DNA of 64,000 nucleotides from Marinobacter lipolyticus (lineage in GTDB: Bacteria; Pseudomonadota; Gammaproteobacteria; Pseudomonadales; Oleiphilaceae), in contig NZ_QTKT01000001.1 in the NCBI RefSeq assembly GCF_018424605.1, positions 186,001 to 250,000 of the forward strand, in the 5' to 3' direction. This document shows positions 1 through 9,526 of the stretch, one piece after another (within the stretch, counting starts at the first letter, position 1; each line of letters starts with the position of its first letter). The translations under genes and the position numbers were made by a program. Below the pieces are notes generated by a model, which had not been told where the DNA came from, searched no databases, and saw only the letters and a list, made by a program, of their open reading frames with translations.

Positions 1-22
1 TCCCAGTGTATTTGAGACCCGA

Positions 23-44
23 CGGTAACGCGACGCAGTTACCG
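23..44 (+). promoter_or_regulatory. Hairpin in the leader upstream of asd
   Basis: Perfect 7-bp inverted repeat, CGGTAAC (23-29) and GTTACCG (38-44), around an 8-nt loop. No T-run follows, so it does not look like a simple terminator. It lies 74 nt before the asd start and could be a leader structure, an operator, or the end of an upstream unit outside the window. Confidence 0.3.
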
Positions 45-117
45 CGGGATCACCCATCCTGTCCCTGCCAGCGATAAAGGTAGCGGGCGGGCATAAAACG
101 AGGTTCAAAGGTCGCAC

Positions 118-1233
118 ATGAAGCGAGTTGGACTTGTAGGTTGGCGTGGCATGGTGGGCTCGGTCCTCATGCAGCGCATGCGTGAAGAAAACGATTTCGC
201 TGACATCGAACCGGTCTTTTTTACCACATCCCAGGCTGGCAAGCCGGCACCGGATGTAGGGAAAGAGGGCGTTCCACCACTGCAGGATGCGTTCGACGTC
301 GAGATTCTGAAGACCATGGACGTGATTGTGACCTGTCAGGGTGGCGATTACACCGGTGCGGTTTATCAGAAACTCCGAGACGCGGGCTGGGAAGGCTACT
401 GGATCGATGCGGCATCCACGCTTCGCATGGTGGACCATTCAGTAATTGTTCTGGATCCGGTCAACCGCAACGTGATTGATGCCGCGCTCGACAAGGGCGT
501 GAAAGACTACATCGGCGGCAATTGCACCGTTAGCCTGATGATGCTGGCCCTCGGTGGCCTGCTGGAGCAGGATCTGATTGAGTGGGTATCACCCATGACC
601 TATCAGGCCGCTTCCGGTTCCGGCGCGCAGAATATGCGTGAACTGCTCAATCAGATGGGCGAGCTCAACAACAGCGTCCGTTCCGAGCTTGAGGATCCGT
701 CTTCCGCGATTCTGGAAATTGACCGCAAGGTGACCGAAACCATGCGGTCGGACGGTTTCCCGACCGAGCACTTCCAGGTCCCGCTGGCGGGCAGTCTCAT
801 TCCGTTCATCGACAAACAGCTCGACAACGGCATGAGCAAGGAAGAATGGAAAGCCGGTGTTGAAACCAACAAGATCCTCGGGCGCTCGGATAACCCGATC
901 CCGATTGATGGTATCTGCGTGCGGATCGGCGCCATGCGCTCCCACAGTCAGGCGCTGACCATCAAGCTGAAAAAGGATCTGCCGGTCGCGGAAATCGAGT
1001 CGATCCTGGCCAAGGCCAACGATTGGGTCAAAGTGATTCCCAATGACCGTGACGCCACCATCGAGGAGCTGACGCCGGCCAAAGTGACCGGAACACTGAG
1101 CGTGCCGATCGGTCGCATCCGCAAACTGACCATGGGACCGGAGTACATTTCGGCCTTCACCGTGGGTGATCAGTTGCTGTGGGGCGCTGCCGAACCGCTG
1201 CGTCGTATGCTGCGAATTCTGCAGGAACGCTAG
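118..1233 (+). CDS. asd: Aspartate-semialdehyde dehydrogenase
   Basis: Reduces aspartyl-4-phosphate to aspartate semialdehyde with NADPH, the branch point to lysine/diaminopimelate, threonine and methionine; cytoplasmic. The 371-residue protein is full length for the proteobacterial form. It opens with the nucleotide-binding stretch [12 protein letters not shown], carries the catalytic cysteine in GGNCTVSLM (Cys136, matching E. coli Cys135) and the substrate-binding RSHSQAL segment near residue 275. An AAAGGT ribosome site (107-112) sits 5 nt before the ATG. It stands directly before fimV, as in Pseudomonas, but a strong terminator separates the two, so it is probably its own transcription unit. 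Confidence 0.97.
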   Translation: MKRVGLVGWRGMVGSVLMQRMREENDFADIEPVFFTTSQAGKPAPDVGKEGVPPLQDAFDVEILKTMDVIVTCQGGDYTGAVYQKLRDAGWEGYWIDAASTLRMVDHSVIVLDPVNRNVIDAALDKGVKDYIGGNCTVSLMMLALGGLLEQDLIEWVSPMTYQAASGSGAQNMRELLNQMGELNNSVRSELEDPSSAILEIDRKVTETMRSDGFPTEHFQVPLAGSLIPFIDKQLDNGMSKEEWKAGVETNKILGRSDNPIPIDGICVRIGAMRSHSQALTIKLKKDLPVAEIESILAKANDWVKVIPNDRDATIEELTPAKVTGTLSVPIGRIRKLTMGPEYISAFTVGDQLLWGAAEPLRRMLRILQER

Positions 1234-1270
1234 TGGCTTTGTAACAGTCGGTATTTATTGCCAACTGTGT

Positions 1271-1331
1271 CCGGTTTCAGATAACCGGTACGGGGCGGAG
1301 GCTGAAATCAGCCTCCGCCCCTGTTATTTTT
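1271..1331 (+). terminator. Tandem hairpins ending asd
   Basis: Two consecutive hairpins follow asd. The first is CCGGTT/AACCGG (1271-1276 with 1283-1288). The second is a perfect 14-bp GC-rich stem, GGGGCGGAGGCTGA (1292-1305) with its complement (1308-1321), followed by TGTTATTTTT. The second is a strong intrinsic terminator. Confidence 0.85.
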
Positions 1332-1392
1332 CATGGGCCAAAGATTCGAAAGAGCGCGAGCTGATCATCGTTCGGTAACAGTAAGTTCCAAG

Positions 1393-1457
1393 CCATTTAT
1401 CAACAAATGGTGCAACGACTGCAGCTGATTGATTGATAAAGCGGGCTTTATCAACAA
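1393..1457. repeat. Inverted and direct repeats in the asd-fimV intergenic region
   Basis: The 351-bp gap between asd and fimV (1234-1584) holds the asd terminator and then this block. A 6-bp inverted repeat CCATTT/AAATGG (1393-1398, 1405-1410) is followed by a perfect 10-bp inverted repeat TTGATAAAGC/GCTTTATCAA (1433-1442, 1445-1454). The 11-mer TTTATCAACAA occurs twice, at 1396-1406 and 1447-1457. This looks like a regulatory region for fimV. The rest, 1458-1573, is AT-rich and probably contains the fimV promoter, but no convincing -35/-10 pair could be fixed. Confidence 0.5.
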
Positions 1458-1584
1458 TACTTGGCCCACTGAATATTAAAAAGATTACATAATAACTATA
1501 GAAAACCAGACGGAAGTCATCCAACCTCGTCCGATTCTGTTTGAAAAAGCAGTAACGAATAACGGAGACTGGTAAGGAAAAAGC

Positions 1585-4500
1585 ATGAAGGTACGCAAGC
1601 TTGCGGTTGCCCTGGCTCTGGCGGGAGGGCTCGGTTCCGGTGTCGCACAGGCCCTGGGGCTGGGTGAAATTGAATTGCAGTCCTATCTCAATGAGCCTCT
1701 GGACGCAGAGATCAACCTGCGCAAAAGCCAGGGGGTAGAGCCGGGCGATGTGTTCGTCAATATCGCCTCAGAGAACGATTATCAACGGGTCGGTATCGAC
1801 CGTAACCAATTCCTTACCAAGCTTCAGTTCGAGGTGACAACCAGCCGCGATGGCAGCCTGATTGTCAACGTTTCCTCGAGAGAACCCCTTCGTGAGCCGT
1901 ACCTGAATTTCCTTCTGGAAGTCACGTGGCCCAGCGGGCGTCTGATGCGCGAATACGCTGTGCTGGTTGACCCGCCGGTTTACGCCGAGGAATCGGGGAT
2001 GGAGGAGCGCGTAGCCGCCCCCGCAACCCGTTCTGAGCCGGCGCCGGAGTCCCGTCAGCAGCCGGCACGCAGTGCGCAGCGCCCAGCCGATGCCGGGGTT
2101 GCTTCGCGTTCCGATAGCGGTCCGCGAACCTTTGGTCCAACCAATGCCTCTGATACGTTGTGGCAGATTGCAGCCAGCGTGCGTCCGGACAGCTCGGTCT
2201 CCATGCAGCAGGTTATGCTCGCGATCCAGGACCTGAACCCCGATGCCTTCATGGATGGCAACATCAATCGCCTGAAACGCGGTGAGGTGCTGCGAATTCC
2301 GGAGCTTGATCAGATTCGCACTCGCAGTGCGGCGGAAGCGAACCGTCAGGTTGCTGCTCAGAACGAAGCCATTGCCAGCCCCCGCCGTACCGTCGACGCA
2401 ACAGAAACGGCAGCGCCGGACGCTCCCGAGCGTGACGCCGGAAGTGCCGGTGGCGATGAGCTGCGCCTGATTGCCGCCGACGACGCCGGCAGCCGCACAA
2501 GCGATGAGGGTGGCTCCGCCGGTGGCGATGGCCAGACCGCAGGCGGCGCAGATGCGGGTTCCGCGGTCGCGATGGAAGAGCTCGACAGCGCGCGCCGTGA
2601 AAACCAGGAACTGAATAGCCGCGTTGAAGACTTGCAGGATCAGGTGGAAACGTTGCAGCGCCTGCTGGAGCTGAAAGACAACCAGCTGGCCGAAATGCAG
2701 CAAATGGGCGATCAGGATACACCTGAGGCCGAAATGCCGGAGTCTGAAGAGGCCGGAACTGAGGCGCAGCTTGCTGGAGAAGAATCCGCGGCCTCGCAAG
2801 GTGAGTCTGCTGAACAGGCAGGCGGGTCTGCTGATCAGGAAACCGCCGTTGCAGAGCCGGATACATCGCTTGAGGCCGATGAAGCCGGCGAGCCATCGGA
2901 CGTTGCGCAGGCGGAAGGCGACCAGGCTGCCGATGCGGCGCAGCAGGAAGGTGAGAGCGGCGAGCCGGCCGTTGAGGGTGAGGACGTTTCCGTTGCTGAG
3001 ACGGGAGCTGAGGCGGATGTGGAATCTGGCGCTGAACCCGTAGCCGACGCTGACGCTACAGCTGGCGAGGAGGCAATCGCTGACTCAGCCTCTGAGGAAA
3101 CCAGCGACGCGCCGGAGCCGGAAGCTGAGGAACAGCCTGAACCCGCGCCGGTTGCAGCGCAACCTGCAACACCGGCCCAGCAACAGGACAAAGGCTTCCC
3201 TGGTAACGTCATCGATGCCATCACCAACAATCCGATGTACCAGATTGCACTGGGCGGTGGCCTTGTCCTGTTGTTGTTGATTCTTTTGCTGCTGGCACGC
3301 CGCAGCGCCAACCGCGAGAAGGCGTTCTATGAGCAACTGAACGCCGAGGGTGACGACACCTCTGATTCTTTTGACCTGGATCTGGAAGAGAGCGAAGCAG
3401 GGGAGGCGTCCGCCGATGAACCTCTGGCCGAGGCAGAAACCTACATTGCCTATGGTCAGACCGATAAGGCGGTCGAAACCCTGGAAGCTGCGATCTCGCG
3501 GGAACCGAGCCGCACGGATCTGCGTCTGAAACTGCTGGGCGTGTACGCCGATACCCAGGATCGGGCCTCCTTCGAGAAACAGTACAGCGAGATAGAGGCG
3601 CTGGATGATGAGCAGGCGATGGCCGAAGCCAACGTGTTGCGTGATCGTCTGGACGAAGCAGAGGCGATGCCCAGTATCGATGATCTGGAGTCTCAGCTGC
3701 GCTCGGATTCCTTTGGTCAGGAAACGTCGGCGTCTGAGTCGACCGATCAGGCCGAAAGCCATCTGACTGATGAAAGCCTCTCAGACCAGTTCGAAACCAG
3801 CGAGGCGAGTTCCTCCGAGGAAACGTTCGAGACTGATTTCTCGGAGTTTGACCTTGGGGATACCGCCACCGAGGAGAAGTCTGAACCGGACGCTGGTGAG
3901 GAATCCGCTGACAGCGACATGATCGAATACGATCTGTCAGGCCTGGAAACGGAAAGCACGGAAGAAGCGTCCGAAGCCCCGGCAGCGGATTCTGATTCGA
4001 AAGCTGCCGAGCCGGAAGAGGACGATCTCAGTTTCGATTTCGACGAGAGCGATCTTGCCTCCGATTCTGAAACCAGCACAGGCGAGGCGGAAGAAGACCT
4101 GGCCGACGAGCTGTCGCTCGAAGGTTTTGACGATCTGGAGACAGAGAGCGACCTGGCCACAGAGGACAATGGCGACGCGAAGGGCGAGGCGTTGTCAGGT
4201 GAGGCACTCGCGGAATCCGACGAGGACCTCGGTGATCTTGATGAGTCCTTCCTGGATGAACTGGATGCCGAACTCGACAAGGTGGCTGGAGAGGACGCAG
4301 ACAACGTTTCTGCGGAAGGCGAAGGCTCATCCCTGGACGATCTCGAGCTCGACGTATCCGATGAAGACCTGGCGCTGATGGAGGAGTTCGCCGACTCGGG
4401 TGATTCTGCCAATCCGGAAGCACAGGAAGCCGTCGGTCCGGATCTCGACGAGGAGCTGGATCTGGAAGATGCACTGAAGGATGAGAGCAGCGAATCGCCG

Positions 4501-4869
4501 GAAGAGCTTTCTGCCGAAGCCGAGGATCTGTCAGCCGTCGAAGGCCTTGAGGAAGAGCTGCCGGATCTGGCTGACGAGGCCTCGGATCAGGACGAAGAAA
4601 TCGCTGAGCCTCCGCTGGCCTCAGATGCGCTCGACAAGAGTGCCCGCCAATCGGCTGTCGATGATATTGATGAGTCCGATCTGGGCGATGACGATGACTT
4701 CGATTTCCTCGCCGGTACCGACGAAGCTGCCACCAAACTCGATCTCGCAAGAGCGTACATCGAAATGGGCGATGTTGACGGTGCCAAGGATATTCTCGAA
4801 GAGGTGTCCCTGGAAGGAAATGATGAGCAGAAGGCAGAAGCGCAGGATCTTCTTAAAAATCTGTCCTGA
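1585..4869 (+). CDS. fimV: FimV-type peptidoglycan-binding polar hub protein
   Basis: Inner-membrane hub needed in relatives for type IV pilus secretin assembly, twitching motility and cAMP control. The 1094 residues show the FimV layout: signal peptide (cleavage likely after VAQA, residue 23), the conserved GLGEIELQSYLNEPLDAEI module, a LysM domain at about 183-239, a coiled coil at about 332-373, a low-complexity acidic stretch, one membrane span at about 552-573, a cytoplasmic TPR-like segment at about 615-700, a long Asp/Glu/Ser-rich region, and a C-terminal TPR cap from about 1049 (KLDLARAYIEMGDVDGAKDIL). AAGGA lies 6 nt before the ATG. The FimL partner gene is also in this window at 37034-38740. 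Confidence 0.95.
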   Translation: MKVRKLAVALALAGGLGSGVAQALGLGEIELQSYLNEPLDAEINLRKSQGVEPGDVFVNIASENDYQRVGIDRNQFLTKLQFEVTTSRDGSLIVNVSSREPLREPYLNFLLEVTWPSGRLMREYAVLVDPPVYAEESGMEERVAAPATRSEPAPESRQQPARSAQRPADAGVASRSDSGPRTFGPTNASDTLWQIAASVRPDSSVSMQQVMLAIQDLNPDAFMDGNINRLKRGEVLRIPELDQIRTRSAAEANRQVAAQNEAIASPRRTVDATETAAPDAPERDAGSAGGDELRLIAADDAGSRTSDEGGSAGGDGQTAGGADAGSAVAMEELDSARRENQELNSRVEDLQDQVETLQRLLELKDNQLAEMQQMGDQDTPEAEMPESEEAGTEAQLAGEESAASQGESAEQAGGSADQETAVAEPDTSLEADEAGEPSDVAQAEGDQAADAAQQEGESGEPAVEGEDVSVAETGAEADVESGAEPVADADATAGEEAIADSASEETSDAPEPEAEEQPEPAPVAAQPATPAQQQDKGFPGNVIDAITNNPMYQIALGGGLVLLLLILLLLARRSANREKAFYEQLNAEGDDTSDSFDLDLEESEAGEASADEPLAEAETYIAYGQTDKAVETLEAAISREPSRTDLRLKLLGVYADTQDRASFEKQYSEIEALDDEQAMAEANVLRDRLDEAEAMPSIDDLESQLRSDSFGQETSASESTDQAESHLTDESLSDQFETSEASSSEETFETDFSEFDLGDTATEEKSEPDAGEESADSDMIEYDLSGLETESTEEASEAPAADSDSKAAEPEEDDLSFDFDESDLASDSETSTGEAEEDLADELSLEGFDDLETESDLATEDNGDAKGEALSGEALAESDEDLGDLDESFLDELDAELDKVAGEDADNVSAEGEGSSLDDLELDVSDEDLALMEEFADSGDSANPEAQEAVGPDLDEELDLEDALKDESSESPEELSAEAEDLSAVEGLEEELPDLADEASDQDEEIAEPPLASDALDKSARQSAVDDIDESDLGDDDDFDFLAGTDEAATKLDLARAYIEMGDVDGAKDILEEVSLEGNDEQKAEAQDLLKNLS

Positions 4870-4874
4870 TTCGT

Positions 4875-4880
4875 TATAAT
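4875..4880 (+). promoter_or_regulatory. Possible -10 element for the truA operon
   Basis: Consensus TATAAT just past the fimV stop. No good -35 is visible at 16-18 bp, so this is tentative. If used, its transcript would run through the hairpin at 4902-4940 before reaching truA. Confidence 0.3.
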
Positions 4881-4901
4881 CAGGCTCATCGCATCCACAG
4901 C

Positions 4902-4940
4902 GCCGGCTCCCGGGTAATTCCCGGCCAGAGCCGGCGTTTT
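4902..4940 (+). terminator. Hairpin with T-run after fimV
   Basis: Eight-bp outer stem GCCGGCTC/GAGCCGGC (4902-4909, 4928-4935) enclosing CCGGG/CCCGG (4910-4914, 4920-4924), followed by GTTTTGTTT. It fits the fimV intrinsic terminator. Because a TATAAT lies just upstream, it could also act as an attenuator in a truA leader. Confidence 0.75.
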
Positions 4941-4966
4941 GTTTCCACGGTCAGTCGGATTGTCAC

Positions 4967-5860
4967 TTGTTCCTTAACGCGCTAGCACTCACCACAGATA
5001 ATGCCATCGGCGATGGTCGCGTCGTACTGGCTCTGGAGTATGACGGCCGATCCTTTCATGGCTGGCAACTGCAAAAGTCGGGCGTCCGCTCCGTCGAAGC
5101 CGAGCTTACCCGGGCTGTGTCGCGGGTGGCCAACCAGCCTGTCGACCTGGTGTGTGCGGGTCGTACCGATGCGGGCGTTCATGCCGGTTACCAGGTAGTG
5201 CATTTCGATACCCCGGCCGTCAGAAACCTCCGTTCCTGGGTGATGGGTATCAACACCGCGCTGCCGGATGACATTGCCGTGCATTGGGCCGGAAATGGCG
5301 TGGGCGATTTTCACGCCCGTTTTTCGGCAACCTATCGCCGTTATCGATATGTGATCTACAACAGTCCTGTACGGCCAGGGATACAACGCGGGCAGGTAAG
5401 CTGGACCTTCCGGCCCCTGGACGCGGAGCGGATGAACGAGGCGGCCCAGGACCTGTGCGGGGAACATGATTTTTCCTCGTTTCGGGCGGCCGGCTGCCAG
5501 TCCCGCTCGCCGCACCGTTTCATGGAGCATGTGACGGTAAGCCGAAAGGGCGACTTTGTCGTAATTGATGTGCAGGCCAACGCTTTTCTCCACCACATGG
5601 TGAGGAACATAGCAGGTGCGCTGATGGCCGTTGGCAACGGCGAGCGTCCGGTATCATGGATTCGTGAGATACTGGAGGCCAGGGATCGCAAGGTGGCGGG
5701 TGTCACCGCGCCGCCGTTCGGCCTGTATCTGGTGGACGTCGGATATCCCGATCGTTTTCAGATTCCGTCAGCTCTGTGTGGCCCGGGCTTTGTCCGTCCG
5801 TGGTTTGAACGTGATTGTAATGCCCCCAGGCCGCCGAGCTGGACCCATCGACCCAACTGA
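4967..5860 (+). CDS. truA: tRNA pseudouridine(38-40) synthase
   Basis: Isomerises uridines 38-40 in the tRNA anticodon arm; cytoplasmic. The catalytic aspartate lies in [11 protein letters not shown] (Asp68 with the start used here), and [10 protein letters not shown] and [13 protein letters not shown] are family hallmarks. The 297 residues are slightly longer than the E. coli enzyme. The start is uncertain: no ATG or GTG precedes the conserved domain in frame, so TTG at 4967 is used, although its ribosome site is weak. It is followed after 11 nt by trpF, as in Pseudomonas, and probably opens the truA-trpFBA-accD-folC run. Confidence 0.93.
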   Translation: MFLNALALTTDNAIGDGRVVLALEYDGRSFHGWQLQKSGVRSVEAELTRAVSRVANQPVDLVCAGRTDAGVHAGYQVVHFDTPAVRNLRSWVMGINTALPDDIAVHWAGNGVGDFHARFSATYRRYRYVIYNSPVRPGIQRGQVSWTFRPLDAERMNEAAQDLCGEHDFSSFRAAGCQSRSPHRFMEHVTVSRKGDFVVIDVQANAFLHHMVRNIAGALMAVGNGERPVSWIREILEARDRKVAGVTAPPFGLYLVDVGYPDRFQIPSALCGPGFVRPWFERDCNAPRPPSWTHRPN

Positions 5861-5871
5861 TCTTTAGGCCT

Positions 5872-6501
5872 ATGAGAACCCGAGTCAAAATCTGTGGAAT
5901 CACTCGCCCGGAAGATGCCCGCGCTGCCGCAGAGGCGGGCGCGGACGCTCTGGGCTTCGTGTTCTACGAGCCGAGCCCGCGCTATGTCTCCCCCCGGGAC
6001 GCAGCGGCTCTGGTGGCGGTGACACCCTGTTTCGTGGGGGCAACGGCGTTGTTCGTCAATCCCGAACGGGACTGGGTTGAAGAGGTGATCGCGACGGTGC
6101 CTCTGGACCTGCTTCAGTTCCATGGCGACGAGACTGCGGACTTCTGCGCCAGTTTCGGCAAGCGCTGGATCAAGGCAGTGAGGGTTCGTCAGGCGGGTGA
6201 CATCGAAAAGGCTTTTGAGCAGTATCGGGGCGCCAGTGGTCTGCTTGTGGATGCCTGGGATCCCGAGCGTTATGGTGGTACTGGCAAGTCCTTTAACTGG
6301 GCGCTGATTCCCGCTGAGCGGCCGATGCCTCTGATATTGGCCGGCGGCCTGGCTTCTGATAACGTTGCCAGCGCCGTAGAGCAGGTCAGGCCATGGGCGG
6401 TTGATGTCAGTGGTGGTGTTGAACGTAGCAAGGGCGTGAAAGACCGCGCAAAAATTTCCGACTTTATTAACGAGGTTCACCGTGTCGATGAAACTGACTG
6501 A
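5872..6501 (+). CDS. trpF: Phosphoribosylanthranilate isomerase
   Basis: Third step of tryptophan synthesis, an Amadori rearrangement of phosphoribosylanthranilate; cytoplasmic. It is a monofunctional 209-residue TIM barrel, not fused to trpC. Visible hallmarks are the N-terminal [11 protein letters not shown] with the catalytic cysteine (Cys8), [30 protein letters not shown] with the catalytic aspartate, and the phosphate-binding ILAGGL and VDVSGGVE loops. Its end overlaps the trpB start by 20 nt, indicating translational coupling. Confidence 0.96.
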   Translation: MRTRVKICGITRPEDARAAAEAGADALGFVFYEPSPRYVSPRDAAALVAVTPCFVGATALFVNPERDWVEEVIATVPLDLLQFHGDETADFCASFGKRWIKAVRVRQAGDIEKAFEQYRGASGLLVDAWDPERYGGTGKSFNWALIPAERPMPLILAGGLASDNVASAVEQVRPWAVDVSGGVERSKGVKDRAKISDFINEVHRVDETD

Positions 6502-7702
6502 AGAAATGCTGAGCGCACTTCCGGATGCACGGGGTCACTTCGGTGCCTACGGCGGCCGGTTCGTGTCGGAAACCCTGATGGATTCACTGATGACGCTGGA
6601 GAAAGAGTACCTCCGGCTGAAAAAGGATCCGGAATTCCAGAGAACCTTCGATGAAGATCTGGCGCACTACGTCGGGCGCCCCAGCCCTCTCTATTTCGCT
6701 GAGCGACTGACCCGCGAAACCGGCGGAGCGCAGATCTGGTTGAAACGGGAAGATCTCAACCACACCGGCGCCCATAAGGTGAACAACACCATTGGCCAGG
6801 CATTGCTGGCCAGTTTTCTGGGCAAGAAGCGGGTGATTGCGGAAACCGGCGCGGGTCAGCACGGTGTGGCAACGGCAACGGTCTGCGCACGGCTCGGCCT
6901 TGAGTGTCACGTGTTCATGGGCGCGGAAGACGTCAAGCGTCAGTCGCTCAACGTCTATCGGATGAAACTGTTGGGTGCGGAAGTGCACGCCGTCCAGAGT
7001 GGTACCAAAACCCTCAAAGACGCTATGAACGATGCCATGCGAGACTGGGTGTCGAATGTTGATGATACCTTCTACATCATTGGTACTGTCGCCGGCCCGC
7101 ATCCCTATCCGTTGCTGGTTCGCGATTTCCAGTCGGTGATCGGTCGTGAAACCCGGGAGCAGTCCCTGGCCCAGGCCGGCCGGCTGCCGGACGCCCTGGT
7201 TGCCTGCGTGGGGGGAGGCTCCAACGCCATTGGCATGTTCTATCCGTTCCTGACCGATGAATCGGTGCAGATGTACGGTGTTGAGGCTGGTGGTCTCGGT
7301 ATTGACTCCGGTCAGCATGCGGCGCCCCTGTGCGCCGGCCGTCCGGGCGTACTCCACGGCAACCGGACCTACCTGATGGAGGACGAGAACGGTCAGATTG
7401 CCGGAACCCATTCGGTCAGCGCCGGCCTGGATTACCCGGGCGTGGGTCCGGAACATAGCTGGTTAAAGGACATCGGTCGTGCGCAGTACGTGTCTGTAAC
7501 CGATGACGAAGCGCTGGACGGGTTCCGCAAGCTGACCCGGGTGGAGGGCATCATGCCGGCGCTGGAAACCGCGCACGCAGTGGCTTACGCGCTTAAACTG
7601 GCCCCCACCATGGATAAGGACCAGGTTATTGTTATCAACATCTCCGGCCGTGGCGACAAGGACATTCATACCATCGCACAGCTGGATGGCATTGAGGCCT
7701 GA
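6482..7702 (+). CDS. trpB: Tryptophan synthase beta chain
   Basis: PLP enzyme joining indole and L-serine to make tryptophan, in complex with TrpA. The PLP lysine lies in HTGAHKVNN (Lys99) and the phosphate-binding loop is GGGSNAIG; at 406 residues it is full length for TrpB1. Start choice: GTG at 6482 lies 5 nt after GAGGT (6472-6476), whereas the ATG at 6488 is 11 nt away, so GTG is preferred. It overlaps trpF by 20 nt and is followed by trpA after 38 nt. No TrpI-type regulator gene is adjacent in this window. Confidence 0.97.
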   Translation: MSMKLTEEMLSALPDARGHFGAYGGRFVSETLMDSLMTLEKEYLRLKKDPEFQRTFDEDLAHYVGRPSPLYFAERLTRETGGAQIWLKREDLNHTGAHKVNNTIGQALLASFLGKKRVIAETGAGQHGVATATVCARLGLECHVFMGAEDVKRQSLNVYRMKLLGAEVHAVQSGTKTLKDAMNDAMRDWVSNVDDTFYIIGTVAGPHPYPLLVRDFQSVIGRETREQSLAQAGRLPDALVACVGGGSNAIGMFYPFLTDESVQMYGVEAGGLGIDSGQHAAPLCAGRPGVLHGNRTYLMEDENGQIAGTHSVSAGLDYPGVGPEHSWLKDIGRAQYVSVTDDEALDGFRKLTRVEGIMPALETAHAVAYALKLAPTMDKDQVIVINISGRGDKDIHTIAQLDGIEA

Positions 7703-7740
7703 TCAATGGCAGGTAAGCAGCACAGGAAACAGGAGCAGGC

Positions 7741-8553
7741 ATGAGTCGAATTGAAGGGGTACTGAAAACCCTGAAAGGGCAGGGACGCAAGGCCTTGATA
7801 CCCTATATCACCGCGGGTGATCCTCACCCGGACCAGACCGTCGAACTGATGCACACTCTGGTGGAGGCGGGCGCCGATATCATTGAGCTGGGTGTACCTT
7901 TCTCGGACCCAATGGCAGACGGGCCGGTTATCCAGCTGGCCTGTGAACGGGCACTGAAGCATGGCACCTCGTTGCGCCAGGTCATTGCCATGATCAAGGA
8001 ATTCCGCAGCACCAACGATTCCACGCCAGTGGTGCTGATGGGCTACCTGAACCCGATGGAAGCCATGGGCTATGAGGCGTTTGCCGACGCAGCCGCCGAT
8101 GCGGGTGTCGACGGCATACTGACGGTCGATCTGCCCCCGGAAGAGGCCGACGAAGTGGCCCCGCTGTTCACCGCCCGCAATCTTGACGCCATTTTTCTGC
8201 TGGCTCCCACCACTACGGATGACCGGATTCGTTCAATTAGCGAGCACTCTTCCGGTTATGTGTACTATGTTTCAGTTAAGGGTATTACGGGGGCTGGCAA
8301 GATAAACGTGGATGAAGTGGCTGCCAAGGTGGCTCATATTCATGAGATCACGGCACTCCCGGTAGGAGTTGGCTTCGGCATTCGTGATGCTGAAACCGCA
8401 GCGGCCATAGGCCGGGTATCCGATGGTGTAATTGTTGGCAGCGTGCTGGTCGATACAATAGCCCGAAATCAGGCAGATTCTGATCAGCTCAAGCGGGCGC
8501 TGACAGATTTGCTCCACCCAATGCGTGAAGCACTGGACGGCCTGGCGTCCTGA
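7741..8553 (+). CDS. trpA: Tryptophan synthase alpha chain
   Basis: Cleaves indole-3-glycerol phosphate to indole and glyceraldehyde 3-phosphate, channelling indole to TrpB. The 270-residue TIM barrel carries both catalytic acids: Glu49 in [11 protein letters not shown] and Asp60 in PMADGP. The phosphate-binding GVGFGIRD and VSDGVIVGS segments are present. AGGAG (7731-7735) sits 5 nt before the ATG. trpBA here sits between trpF and accD; Pseudomonas keeps trpBA elsewhere under TrpI. Confidence 0.97.
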   Translation: MSRIEGVLKTLKGQGRKALIPYITAGDPHPDQTVELMHTLVEAGADIIELGVPFSDPMADGPVIQLACERALKHGTSLRQVIAMIKEFRSTNDSTPVVLMGYLNPMEAMGYEAFADAAADAGVDGILTVDLPPEEADEVAPLFTARNLDAIFLLAPTTTDDRIRSISEHSSGYVYYVSVKGITGAGKINVDEVAAKVAHIHEITALPVGVGFGIRDAETAAAIGRVSDGVIVGSVLVDTIARNQADSDQLKRALTDLLHPMREALDGLAS

Positions 8554-8599
8554 ACACAGGTTGGCCGGGCGGGCAGGCATCAAAGGATAGGATGAGATC

Positions 8600-9526
8600 A
8601 TGAGTAACTGGCTGGACAAAATCATGCCGAGCAAAATTCGTTCGGAATCCAAGCAGCGTACTGGTGTACCGGAGGGCTTGTGGAAGAAGTGCCCGAAATG
8701 CGGCGCGTTTCTCTACAAGCCGGAGCTTGAGAAAAACCTGGATGTCTGCCCCAAATGCAATCACCACCTGAGGGTAGATGCCCGGCGGCGTCTCGCGATT
8801 TTCCTCGACGAGGACGGTCGCGAGGAAATCGCCGCTGAGCTGGAACCCTGGGATCGCCTGAAGTTCAAGGACAGCAAGCGTTACAAGGATCGCCTGTCCC
8901 ACGCGCAGAAGAGTACTGGCGAAAAAGACGCACTGGTGGCGATGAAAGGCACCACGCTGGGCCTTCCGCTGGTCGCCTGCGCGTTCGAGTTCAACTTTCT
9001 GGGTGGCTCCATGGGCCAGGTGGTAGGCGAGAAATTCGTGCGTGCTGCCAACGTTTGTCTCGAAGAGCGGATTCCGCTGGTGTGCTTTGCTGCCAGTGGC
9101 GGTGCGCGCATGCAGGAAGCGATACTCTCGCTGATGCAGATGTCCAAGACAGCCGCCGTGCTCGAGCGCATGAAGCAGGAAGGCATTCCCTACATTTCGG
9201 TGATGACCGATCCGGTATTCGGGGGTGTGTCGGCAAGCCTGGCCATGCTCGGTGATCTCAATATTGCCGAGCCGAATGCCCTGATCGGCTTCGCCGGCCC
9301 GAGGGTTATTGAACAGACGGTTCGCGAGAAGCTCCCGGAAGGATTTCAGCGCAGTGAGTTTCTGCTGGAGCATGGTGCCATTGACATGATCCTGCACCGT
9401 CATCAGATGCGAGAGCGCATCACCCATGTCCTTGCCAAGTTCACCGGCCAGGAAAAGCCGGCCACCGAGGCACCGATCGAGTTCGAAGTGACGGAAAGAC
9501 CGGAAAGCGATGTCTCTGAAACCTGA
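8600..9526 (+). CDS. accD: Acetyl-CoA carboxylase carboxyltransferase subunit beta
   Basis: Forms with AccA the carboxyltransferase that moves CO2 from carboxybiotin to acetyl-CoA, the first committed step of fatty acid synthesis. The N-terminal four-cysteine zinc ribbon is intact (Cys31, Cys34, Cys50, Cys53), followed by the crotonase-like carboxyltransferase core ([33 protein letters not shown]). Length, 308 residues, is typical. It overlaps folC by 17 nt, so the two are translationally coupled. Confidence 0.97.
   Translation: MSNWLDKIMPSKIRSESKQRTGVPEGLWKKCPKCGAFLYKPELEKNLDVCPKCNHHLRVDARRRLAIFLDEDGREEIAAELEPWDRLKFKDSKRYKDRLSHAQKSTGEKDALVAMKGTTLGLPLVACAFEFNFLGGSMGQVVGEKFVRAANVCLEERIPLVCFAASGGARMQEAILSLMQMSKTAAVLERMKQEGIPYISVMTDPVFGGVSASLAMLGDLNIAEPNALIGFAGPRVIEQTVREKLPEGFQRSEFLLEHGAIDMILHRHQMRERITHVLAKFTGQEKPATEAPIEFEVTERPESDVSET

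Noticed and set aside
1768..4750. Long open frames antisense to and out of frame with fimV (up to 343 residues).
   Set aside because: They mirror the biased Glu/Asp/Ser codons of fimV, give low-complexity Ser- or Arg-rich products, and have no ribosome sites.
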